Shown piece after piece: positions 33,596-44,456 of a stretch of 64,000 nucleotides of DNA (positions are counted from its first letter, which is position 1; each line of letters begins with the position of its first letter). The translations under genes and the position numbers were made by a program. Source of the DNA: Seiridium cupressi. Taxonomy: Eukaryota > Ascomycota > Sordariomycetes > Amphisphaeriales > Sporocadaceae. The stretch covers positions 62,001-126,000 of the forward strand of contig JARVKI010000090.1 of NCBI GenBank assembly GCA_036674765.1. The letters are read 5' to 3'. The notes beneath the pieces are model-generated. The model was not told where the DNA came from, made no database searches, and worked only from the letters and a program-made list of their open reading frames with translations.

Positions 33596-36500
33596 AGTCG
33601 TGGGGATCCGCCAGACTAAAAACCATTGATATTTTCGAAATATTCCGAACATGGAATGACTTGTTTCGCAGTCCCTCCGACCCATATAGACTTATGTTGT
33701 TGACCGTTTCAATTGATGCTCGCAACCTCTGCGGTGGCGTTCTACGCGGCAGTGTGGAGCCAGTACCGCGTTAGGAAGGTTGAAGTTATCGCCATCTCGT
33801 TCCAGCGACGTCCGAGTTTCAGACTTAAATAAGAAGTTCTTGGTCTTTCGACTTTAATATAAGATGTCCGAAGAGTTTGTCTGAGAGTTCATTTATCTTT
33901 ATTGGGGGGTGAGGGACGGGAGGCGGGTAAATGTCGTTTGTTATATTGCTAGCCTGTGTGCAATTGGAGGATTTGGGGAACGGCTCACATTGAAGCGCTT
34001 CGATCAATCGGATCTGTACCATATTTCTAGAGCGCGCATGCTTCAAATTCATGTCTCTAATCTTGCTGAACGCGAATTTCTCCATGTACTGGAATTCCAA
34101 ACCATAATCGTCACTGAGCCATCCTAGACCCCTCATGGATGGGCGTTTTACTCCCAACCGCTTTATCGGGTAAGGATTTCCTCCAAACTTCCAACTTGGA
34201 GATAATTTCGGTATTCTAAAATGTATTAGCTTCCAACCATGTATCGCGTGGCGAAATACGGGGCTTTCGGCTCACTACCCATACGAATATTCGGTTAAGA
34301 GCTGCCGGATCGGGCCAAGAACACATACGGTATCTCTTCCGCGCCGACGAGCATATAAAGCTACCTACTGGTCAAAATGATATTTCATCTATCTATGGAA
34401 CTACCGGACCGCCTACTGTGTCATATGGAGTACCCTTATGGAAGAGAGTCTCAACATCATGCATGCCATGCATGGGCCATCCCCCCTCCTCATGTCGAAT
34501 TACTGGTCCATTCTTACCATCAACACACAATTTTCTTTGCTCTCCCTGCTATCTGAACCATGTACACTTTTCAAACGCGTTATTGACTTGGAGACTAATG
34601 CTCAATAGTTCATATAAATCCAGATTGACACTTAGAACGGCGTGGCTGTTATAGAGTTCGGCGCAACAGTCACGGTCACACAAAACAGCTCGATGCTTTT
34701 TGTGCCAGTATGACTTACACTTAGCGTTGTAGAACCTCTACGCGGAAAAGGATAAGAGCGAGCATAGGTTACGAATAGCCATACTCAGTTGTCGACCATC
34801 GTTCACGTCCGTGTTTTTGAATTACTCCCTAGCAATTGCCACCCGGATGGAAGTAAATGCCTTGGTTACCGTTCAATCTGGCAGTAAGTACGATCAAAAG
34901 GCCCTTCACACTCGACCCACCAGATTTTCAAATATTGTCTCTCCTATTCCTCGGAAAAAAACAAACGGGTAAGTGTGCAACCCGCCGAAATTGCTGGAAG
35001 GATATCTCTGCATCTTTACACAAAGACGTTGGCTACGTTATCGCGCCTGTTCAAATACCGGGAAGCCATTGTTGTTAGATTTTGGTTTCAACTCACCTGT
35101 CCTACCACGAGAGAAGGATCAATGTTTGTGCTTGGGAATTTTCTACCGCGGAAGAGAATGGATGCATAAGCAGAATGGACCGACTTGCAGAGTATACTGC
35201 TCAACATTCGCTCTCTCCACCAGACTGCAAACACAAAGGTTCTTTCGAGATGGTGAAAAGTAGCATTACAAATTGCGATGAGGATTACCTCCGGCGGTTT
35301 CACACTTTACCTTTCTACCATATTCGCCCAAGACGCATAAATCTTCCTAGACGAGCGCAAAGAGGCAAGCGTCAGGAGGAATCTAATCTGCCCACCAAGC
35401 GAAAATTTGATATATGTCCAAGAGCAACTGGCTCATTGGCATAAACGCAGCCGAAATCTTAACGATCGAATCAAGAAACTACAGGTTAATATGTTGCTTA
35501 ATACGACCAAGCCATGCCACGCTATAAATATTGCTAACTATGGGATGAAGCGCGCCATAGACAGATATAGATAGCATTATTCGCGTAGAGCAGAAAACTA
35601 GTATACAATGAATCCATCCGAAAGTCGAGGAAGAGAATACGCATAAGGGACATAAAAGACGAAATTCTCGAGGGTAACGATGCGGCCAAAACACTGCAAA
35701 GAGCCGAAAGCGACGAGAGAAATCAAGATGCTGCTGTTAGTTTCCTGAGTGTTCGCGATCGGACCTGCAACAACCTGTTAGAGAGGACTTGTATTGAGCA
35801 ACTCCCTACTCCGTTGATTATACTTATGAAGCTTCCCCTGGCACGCGCCCCAGAGACATTTCAAACCCTCAAGGCTATCTGCCTCCCTCCACTAACCACC
35901 GTGGCCACCTCGTCATCATTGAAGCTTGGCAGCGACTCCAGGACGAAGCAGCATATGCCCGAAATCCTCTGACCTTCATAACGGTATTAGTGCTTGGCTT
36001 ACAGGCATAATTCATAAAGCTTTAATTGTTTCCCTAACACGACCATAAAGTTGTGCCACACAGGGACTACCGACAGCATCCAGCTTCCATTCATCGCTAT
36101 GACTTCCTGGCTAAACAAGGTAACCGGCATCCTGCTCAGGCAAAGACCTTAGTTGAGGTGTAGATAACCGTTGTACCAAAGTGACGTATTAGGTTGGTAA
36201 TGATGTTATCTGTCAAACGGTTGTTTCCCAATATACCCTACACCAACCTTATCTATGTGGTTCATGTATCTGGTCCCTTTCACCACGTGTCAGGTGGTCT
36301 CTTCCCTTATCCCCGTATTTCGCCACAACGGAGTCAAAATCAAAGCACTCCTTAATACACTTGCAGATGTCATGAGAATATATGCCACATTTGGGGCCAG
36401 GAAGGATAAGGTCAGGCATTACTCACTACTCTATTAAGCCTGTTCTAAAGCATGGGCCGATTCAAGTGTAAATGGGCAACGCAATAATTGAGGGTGAAGA

Positions 36501-39500
36501 AGCTTGGTGTTCACCGTCTACCCAGGTAATTAAAAGGGAAATTCCCCGCTTTTCCCTATGGGAATGTGGCTCATTTCCCGTTGCCACAACACCAGTCACC
36601 AGGGTCTGTTTAGGACTGGGTTTACTTCTGGCCATTTGTACAGTTTTAGCTGCATCTCATTTGCCGAAGCTATGATACCGTGACCCAGGTATTCGAAGGG
36701 CCGAAATAGTTTAATCCATGCCCTTTTGGCAGAGATGATGTTTCAGGAGCAGTTTCATTTCCCTAAACAACTCTCAAAAAACCTTTCCTTAGGATTTCCC
36801 CTAAAAACCTTCCCTGCAAGAATATTGTCCTCAAAAACCACTCCCCAAGAGTTTCTTCTTTTTTGTTGAGCCTTTAACACGAAAATTTCCACCTTTAGTA
36901 GGCTATGATGCCCAGAGTACCATGGAGACAGAATCGCTAATAAATGAACATGTGCGACCGTTGTAAAGTTCATACTGGCTAACGGTCTGTGGTCTCTATA
37001 TTGGTTAATGCTGGTTCCATATAGGTCTCCGGAGTATCATGTAAAGAGATAAGATTGCTCTCCAGATGTTCTCTCGTTGTGTCCGCCCTCGATGTCCTTG
37101 GTTAGGGCGAGTTAGAATCTGTGCCGTGAAAGGGATGTTGTCGACTGTTTTCATTGCCTTGGGAGCTCGAGCCAGCAGGAACCGGTGAATCAAGATTTAT
37201 GTGAGTGTCTTCTCCCGAGTGAAATACTAGACCGCCGGCATGGATGTCGTCAGACATATCTGGGATGTCCCATAGGACAGTGATCACTGGAACGAGATGG
37301 TCGCCGCACCACTATCTCCCTCTAAGTCGTCAGATGGGTCTTCAACCGAACCCCCGTTGTAGCTCTTGTCTGCATCGGAATGGAAACTCATTCCTCGACT
37401 AAACTCAGGCTCACTCTCGCCGTCTTCTCTTCCATATGGCTCCTCGTTATTTGATTTATTGGTGTGCTTCCTGAATCTTGTCTTCGAAACCTGTTTTTAC
37501 ACCATCTTTTAGTGTCTTGCAGTTGAAACTTTTGGTCCGCGGTATTCTGTGGATCGAAACGGGGGCTATATGCCGCGGAATTTCTTGCTCTCTGTATTTT
37601 CAGCCAAGGGAAGCTCGAATATGAAGACGCTCGCATAGCTCGGTAACATATGCTTACCGGCTTTCCAATACCGACGTAACGGAAAGAGCCCGTTTCAAGT
37701 TTCCCTCATTGCTCTCCGCTTGATCTTTGTTCGCTCCTGGAAGGGCGTGGTCTTATAGGGCACTTGTGTCACCAACAATGTTCTCGGTTCGCCGGTTTGT
37801 TCCGCCTCAGAATTCTTGCTCGGTCCGGGAAGGGCCTGGTAACTGCCTTGCGACGCAGGAAAAGCAATGCCGACGGGCAGGGGGCCGGATAACGGTGAGA
37901 GGAACGCCAACAGGCGTAGAACAAGATGTACCGTATAGTAATGGAGAGATGTCTCAAGCTCGAATGTCATGTGGCTGAGCATCAGAAAGCAAGTCTGGTC
38001 TGAAAGAAGTTTGATTGAGGGATGGTGTTCTTCTTGCCACCTTAGAATGACTTCAGTAATTCGATGGTATAATACTATATTGCCCGACGCCAATTGTCCT
38101 CGCGGTTCGTGGATGATTAAAGTCCAAATGCTTCTTGCCTAAAAACTATTTTGAGGCTCGAACTTAAAGGGTCAGTTACGCTTTAGGTGAGCCGTAAACT
38201 AGGGTTAGCCCGTAAAGTGAGTTTAGATAACGTTTAGAAGGGGAAATCTTTTTTTTTTTTTGACTAGAATCTCCCTATAAATTATTGCTACGAAGAAAAA
38301 GTTGATAGGCACTCAATCTGGGGGAACGGATATGTATTAAGTGGTAAAGAAGGGGGAAGAGAAAAACTCTAGCTCCCAGCCCGTAAGGCTTATCTAGTCT
38401 AGTAAGAGGATACACAAACCATATAAGTTCTCCATTAAAAGTCGACCACTTAATTTTCGATACCATTTAAGAAAGTACTTGCCAGCATTGCAGAGACTTT
38501 TAAAGTAACGGTTCCGCTTTCTTTTTAGTATGTGGGGCTTGTTTTACTTGACAAATTCGTTAATGGCCTGATACACTTTTTCGTCCTGTCAGTTGGTGCC
38601 TCCGGGCCACGGCGGGGCATAATGATCAGAAGTGGTGCTTCTGGATGACGCTCGTTACGTTCAGGTATTTTTCGTAGTCGTGCAGAAGAGCAAACCCTAT
38701 GAGGCAACACATGTCAGAGTTAAATGGAGCTAATCAGTGGGTAAAGACCGTTGTTGCCTGCTGGTCAAACTAAGGTTTCGTTGCTGATCAGTGCCTTCCA
38801 TGTCTAATGGCTACAATGTAGTTTGGCGTAGCAACACTTCGCTGTCGCTTCAATTTTAGTCGGAGACCACCGTTCCAGCTCGGTCCCAGCCCATCAGTCT
38901 CCAAATTAGAATGACGACAGGTACCAGAGGTGTAAAGCCCCCACTTGACATAGCTACGATCATGGTTTCCCGACATATATACTAACAACATCATTCAGAG
39001 CAACGAGAATTAATTCGATTGGTTGAATACGTGTTTGCGCACATTTGGAGACCCTCGCCATGTCGTAAGAGCTTTGATGGACAGAACAAGAAGAAAGACA
39101 ATGGGGGTGAAAGAAAGCCAACCCGCACGCACAAAAGCCTGTCGAGTTTGTATTTTAGGCATGACTTTTGGGTACAATCCAATTATCATGCAGACATTGC
39201 ACAATGCTTCAGCACGTTATGAGGGGTGTCGATTACGTCAAATGCCGTGGAAGGATTGGGAAGGCAGTTGTATCTAGCTTCTTCGCAAGTTGCGCCGCAA
39301 AAGCGATATAGCCAGAACGAGTGATACATATTATGAAGATCATTGGACTTCAGCTCCGGCAAGAACTCCGACTGGTCGAATCGCAGTCAGGTGACTCATA
39401 TTATCGCAAACCTCAACTAGTCGGCTGCTTTTACACTCTTCTACATAATTTGTTTTTGAAGCTGGTGTTTTTATGTATCGATAAATGGAGGCCGCTCTTT

Positions 39501-41339
39501 ATAAGTACGCGTAGCACACTCTTTGAAAGTCGAACCTGAAAGATGCCTTACGCTCGCCACAGTTGGGTTACCTCTTCCAAAAAGGTAACGCCTTTCGATA
39601 TTTCTTCAGGCGATATACATCACAATTCAATCCCGAACAAAAGCTAAAATTGGAACAACTTTAAGGTCCAAGGTTGTTAAAGTATACTGAAATACTCAGT
39701 CACAGCTGATTGAGTCGTCTATATTGTCAACATAACATTCGTGAGGCCGGATTTAAGAAGTTTCAAAAAACTGCAAAGCCTGGGATGTCAGAATTCGCTA
39801 TATTGCTCTAAGGATTGGCGGATAATTTTGACCTGCCAATGCCTTTGGGCAGTTCCTACCATTCTGTACGACAGAGCCAATGGAATGCGGGATTTTGTGC
39901 CGTGGCTACGAAAGGTCATGCAGATCGTTCTGACTACCTTATCGAAGAACACACCATGGCAGTGATTGTCCGGACCGAGGCAGCACAAGCAGAACAAGTG
40001 GGATTTCCGGGCACTAAAACTAGCGCCTGTCGGCGGCTTTTAGCGAACCGCTAGGCCCACAAATCTCTCAGCTTCCTAATTCGGAGACCTCTCGACCAGC
40101 GGCTCCGTCGATACACGGGCGAATGATGTGATTGCGTTGGCTACTTCACTGCTATGGCTGAGAGAGTGTCGACCAACAGTCATTGAACAATCAACAAGGC
40201 GGCATCCGCAATACCGGTATAATAGTGGCCTTCCCTAGAAAGTCGTGATACTCAGTTACAGACGATAATGTAGTCCTAGAGGCTCTGCCTAAAGTAACGT
40301 TAGCCCGGCAACCAAGCAGCCAAGCAGCCCAAATCTGGGGAAACGACATGCCGAGACGTTGTAGTGCACCATGTGAGGTCGGTAGGAAGCCGTGGTGGTG
40401 GCTTGAATCCGTTTCAACGCAAAAGCGCCTAATCCGTCTCCACGCAGGTGACAACTTCGGACACGAATCCTACACTGCCATGCACCTTCTCGAACGGTCT
40501 TGGTCAGTGTTCCGACGAACCCCTGACAAAAGATTAGACGGAGGGACTCTGCGAGGGGAATCATGCAGGGGACCGAAAACAAGCTTATCTTGGCTTAAAT
40601 TAAGCTTTTTGATAATCAATTGGAAAGGAGATTAGCGATAAACTGCCGCCCGGCAATGTTCCAATCACTACCCTGCCCCGCAAAATGGTAAATAGGGGAT
40701 CAACGACAATGGTGAGCGCCTCAAGTTTGAAGGCGGGACATTTCGGACTGACAAGACCTTAAATCGTTAGAATCTGACTCGTTGAATCCTCTCGTCGATA
40801 TGCGGAAGCCTGTAGGTACCTAATTCTTTGCAAGTGAGTTCGTATTCCATGGTTATCGTAGAGCCAATAGAGCCGGAAATGACTCGCTCACCGAGGACAT
40901 AGATGTTGCAGGGTGGGCCTGCATGGGGTTCTATCAGTGAAACGGCGCCATCGTCGATCCCCGAACCACTAAGATTACCCTTTCTCATTCTAGCCTAAAG
41001 GCATTAATGGAGCTCGACTTCGCGCTGAGGCTGTGACCTCCATTAAATATGGTGTAATGCTAAATGCAAAGCCACGCCCTCTACTATTCGATGTAATTTT
41101 TCCGTGGCTAGGTCGAGCTGAAAGATCCACAGTAGGATGGGTCTCTCCCACCATGGCAATATCACCTGCTTAACTGAGGATAATACTGTTCAAAAGCGTG
41201 ATCAAGCTGTTAGGATATGGCTGCATGAAGCTCTTGACTACAGGATCAATGTTACCTGCGAAAGGGAGTATAGTGCGTTGCGTGATTCCGTATAGACGCT
41301 CAACCGAGATATCGTGAAGCCCCTTAATGATCAGAGATG
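33596..41339. other. Gene-poor, AT-rich block of about 7.7 kb
   Basis: No protein with a recognisable domain was found. Stops are dense on both strands, and T and A runs are common (for example a 13-base T run at 38251-38263). Several fragments look protein-like but are broken: 35082-35480 (+; a charged stretch ending in a helix-like QEQLAHWHKRSRNLNDRIKK), 35700-35970 (+), 37102-38093 (-, several frames) and 40767-40988 (-; an ATG frame of 73 residues with a CNIYVLGERVISG strand). These could be relics of genes decayed by point mutation. I could not assign any to a family and found no terminal repeats or transposase motifs. Confidence 0.4.
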
Positions 41340-41346
41340 TATAAAT
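41340..41346 (+). promoter_or_regulatory. TATA box of the G1 peptidase gene
   Basis: TATAAAT 134 bases before the ATG at 41480, in an otherwise mixed-composition leader with CT-rich stretches just before the start codon. Position and sequence suit a strongly expressed secreted-enzyme gene. Confidence 0.5.
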
Positions 41347-41479
41347 ACTCAGCAATCAACCGGTCGTCAAAGGATCCCATCTCTCAGCCATCGCCTCCTA
41401 GATCCAAGCCTGAAGCTCGCCGACCTTGACTTGCCAGCCCTCCCCATTGTTCCAGCCGCCTCGTCACCTCTTCGTCAAT

Positions 41480-42247
41480 ATGAAGTTCGCCATCGCCCTC
41501 GCTGCCATTGCCGGCATCGCAACTGCTTTGCCGCAGGCTCCTGAGGTTGCTACCGCTGCCCGACGCTTGTCTCGCCGCAATGGCGGCCGCCCCCAGCATC
41601 ATTCGGCCCCCAACATGAGGAACGCTACCTACCCGCAATACTCGAGCAACTGGGCTGGTTCTGTTCAAATCGGCACGGGCTTCACCAAGGTCCAAGGCAC
41701 TATCACTGTTCCCAGTGTTAGCGGCGACAGCGATTCTGCTGCCTCCGCTTGGGTTGGCATCGACGGTGATACTTGCAGCACTGCCATCCTGCAGACTGGT
41801 ATCTCCTTCTACGGCGACGGCTCTTTCGATGCTTGGTATGAGTGGATCCCCGACTACTCCCACTCGTTCTCTGGCTTCGACATCAGCGTCGGAGATCAGA
41901 TCTACATGGAGGTCGATGCATCATCCAAGAAGGCCGGTGTTGCTACTTTGGAGAACTTGACCACCGGCAAGAAGGTCTCTCACACCTTCACCAGCAGCTC
42001 CACCGAGTCTAGCCTCTGCGAGACCAACGCCGAGTGGATTGTGGAGGACTTCGAGTCTGGCGGCAGCCTTGTTCCCTTCGCCGACTTTGGCAAAGTTACC
42101 TTCACCGATGCCTCGGCTACTGGATCCGATGGCACTGTCACACCTAACGGTGGAACCATCATCGACATCAAGGACTCTAGCAGCGGTGACGTCCTCACTG
42201 ACTGCAAAGTTTCTGGAAGCGATCTTACTTGTAGCTACACTGGCTAA
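41480..42247 (+). CDS. Glutamic peptidase, family G1 (eqolisin), secreted
   Basis: An intronless frame of 255 residues. A signal peptide (MKFAIALAAIAGIATA) is followed by a short basic propeptide with RR sites (28-33) and the mature fold beginning SSNWAGSVQ (55-63). The catalytic pair of the family is seen: Gln105 in AILQTG and Glu185 in NAEWIVEDF, with WVGIDGDTCS and WYEWIPDY between. Cys99 and Cys180 and the C-terminal pair fit the expected bridges. These acid proteases work at low pH outside the cell and are resistant to pepstatin. The ATG at 41480 was chosen over an upstream TTG because a signal peptide follows it immediately. A TATA box lies 134 bases upstream. Confidence 0.95.
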   Translation: MKFAIALAAIAGIATALPQAPEVATAARRLSRRNGGRPQHHSAPNMRNATYPQYSSNWAGSVQIGTGFTKVQGTITVPSVSGDSDSAASAWVGIDGDTCSTAILQTGISFYGDGSFDAWYEWIPDYSHSFSGFDISVGDQIYMEVDASSKKAGVATLENLTTGKKVSHTFTSSSTESSLCETNAEWIVEDFESGGSLVPFADFGKVTFTDASATGSDGTVTPNGGTIIDIKDSSSGDVLTDCKVSGSDLTCSYTG

Positions 42248-43327
42248 AGGGTCTCTAAGGGCGACGGTGGAAGGATTTGACTCGATCTTGTTTTACTCGT
42301 TGGATATGGCCTGGGGCGATCATTGATCAGGATTTATGCCTTCCTCGCGGTAGTAGGTAGCTGGGTTAATCGTAGCTATCCCTCAACATACACTTTCGAA
42401 CGATACACAGGAACAAAGTAGAGATGCTATGTTAATTAGTTAGCTTCATCATGAGAGCCCTGAACGCGAACAACTGTCTGCTGTAAGTTAGTCACCTCTA
42501 TATATATTCTATAGGAGTATGGATGAAACGTATCCAACCATGATATTTCACTTTACGCTATATAGGGTGGCATTGGTCATGGGCTAATTATACCCTGTGG
42601 CCACGACGGTTTCTTTGTTCAATAGACCGTCTTCCACCCAAGGTTTACACACCCCATTTGGACTACCCAGACTCCTCTGAACTCAAGGTATCTGCCCCAT
42701 TCCGCATCTTCAATCAACGCTTTGATGATATCCTTCTCATGCGGAATAGCAAATCCCCACCCCTCATCAGACCCCGAAACGCAAGCGCGTGGTGGAAACA
42801 CCTAGATAATGCACCGAGCCAGGTTATTGGACAAACGGCGAAATTTTATCTGCGTAGTTAAACCAAAGTCCGTGTCAGATATTCGCGTACCCCGCCAGTC
42901 TGCCGTAAGAATTGACATTGGTGGAAAGGTTTCCGGGCGGAGGAACATGTTTGTTTTATCGCATATCTCGGGATAGAACCTCCTACCACTTATTGAGGCT
43001 CTCTTGGCCGGCGCTATCGGTCAGTCGATGAAGGAACGAAGCCAGTTCAACTAACGTGCACTCCGAAGCGACCTTTGTAACCGTGAGTCCCTGGTAGGGC
43101 CCTTTCTCAGCTGTCGATAAAGCTCCGCTCGTGAGGTAACCTGGACCTAAAGGGGGCAGTTAAGGCAGTGCAAGCGCTGTCGCATATCCATAGCCTGACC
43201 CAAAGTAGATTGACCGAAAAGGCGGTCTTAAAGAATGGGTATCGAAGTTCGCTCGAGTCAGCTTGGAATCAGAGTGAGCATTTGGACTTTATCTGCACCA
43301 TCAAGCCTGAAGAATAAGACGTAATGC
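42248..43327. other. Intergenic, possibly holding the lost 3' end of the next gene
   Basis: About 1.1 kb between the G1 peptidase and the SDR. The SDR C-terminal third would be expected near 43000-43327 on the minus strand but cannot be read in any frame. No other feature. Confidence 0.4.
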
Positions 43328-43909
43328 TTATATGTGCATGCCATCAGCTAGTCCCGAGTCGGAAGTCTGAACCTTCCAGGCGTTCCCAGATGATACAACG
43401 GTTAAGCGACCCGGCGACTTGGCTGCTTTATCTCTAAGTATTGGAACCAGGAGCATTGCCAAGAGCAACGTGGAGTGAAAGTTGTTTTGGATTGTCTCCT
43501 CGTGGCCCGTGGTTTGATCAAGCCCAACCGCGATTTTCGCAACCCCTGCGTTCAATATGGCTATATCCAGTCTGGGAAGCCGGCCGCAGCGATTCGCGAA
43601 AGCTCGAATAGAGTCGTATGCACTCATATCAATGCTCCAGACCTCAATCTTTGAGCTAGGTGCGTTGCTTTTCAGCAGCTCTGCGGCAATTTTTCCCCTA
43701 TCGGAAGATCGTACAGCGATGATGAGGTAAGAGAGTCCAGCAGCGAGCAATTGACGAGCTGCTTCCAGCCCAAGACCACTGTTGCCGCCAGTGACGATGA
43801 CCGTTTGGCCTGCTAGGTTGATGTTTGATAACGACGCTGGAGGCTTTGCGCATAACTGAGATGTGAGCAACGAGAGCCCGTGGGGCTGCATATGAAGGGA
43901 CGAGACCAT
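43328..43909 (-). pseudogene. Short-chain dehydrogenase, truncated at the 3' end
   Basis: A 193-residue frame with an ATG at 43909 and a stop at 43328. It has the classical Rossmann entry GGNSGLGLEAARQLL (TGxxxGxG type), the NAG motif (ILNAGV) and the beta-5 strand LTVVSSGNAW, where the catalytic Ser normally sits. It then stops (LADGMHI), before the YxxxK motif. Relatives are about 300-340 residues, so the catalytic Tyr/Lys are missing. No downstream exon could be found. This is probably a broken gene; a small chance remains of an unseen intron near 43340. Confidence 0.65.
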
Positions 43910-44456
43910 GTTCAATATTGAGAGATAGTTGGAATAATTCCTGACCTCAAAGACGAGATTCCGGATGATCGAGGTCACGCCAAATTTTATATCTGACCAC
44001 TCCCACACAAGCCACACCGAATATAGCGAATTTCCCTTTTGGGGTAATGCTCGCTAATTCGCTGTCACGGGCCTTTGGACCCACCCTGAGGTGAAGGATC
44101 AATTCCAGGCCCACTTGATTGGATTTCAGGTTCGAATATGGAAAGTTTTCGCCCTGATTACGGCGTTCTTAGTGTCCCGTGTCCGACTGATCCATCTTTT
44201 CCCAGGGGTTGAGGATACAGCCGTCGTCATTCAATTCGACGTCGCAGGTGCCTGGGGACTGTTCGTTACTCATCGAGGGCTAGGCATCAAAAATATGGGT
44301 GTCGAAAAGCGCTTGCACAATCTTGGCTAGGCCACACTCACCGGCGGTGGATTCTTGACAACAAACTGCATTGTAAATATTTCCAAAATCTTCACACAAG
44401 GAATAAGCATTGGATTAAAGCTACTGCGGTTTCAAACTACCGTGTTTCTCTTCCCA
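43910..44456. other. Intergenic
   Basis: About 550 bases between the SDR start and the end of the repetitive protein. No supported feature. Confidence 0.4.

Noticed and set aside
38150..38250. Possible small transposon end or tandem repeat (several CTAAAC/GTTTAG-like words)
   Set aside because: No matching inverted copy, target duplication or internal gene could be found.
41384..41863. A 159-residue minus-strand frame over the G1 peptidase
   Set aside because: It overlaps the catalytic core of a clearly recognised gene and has no domain.
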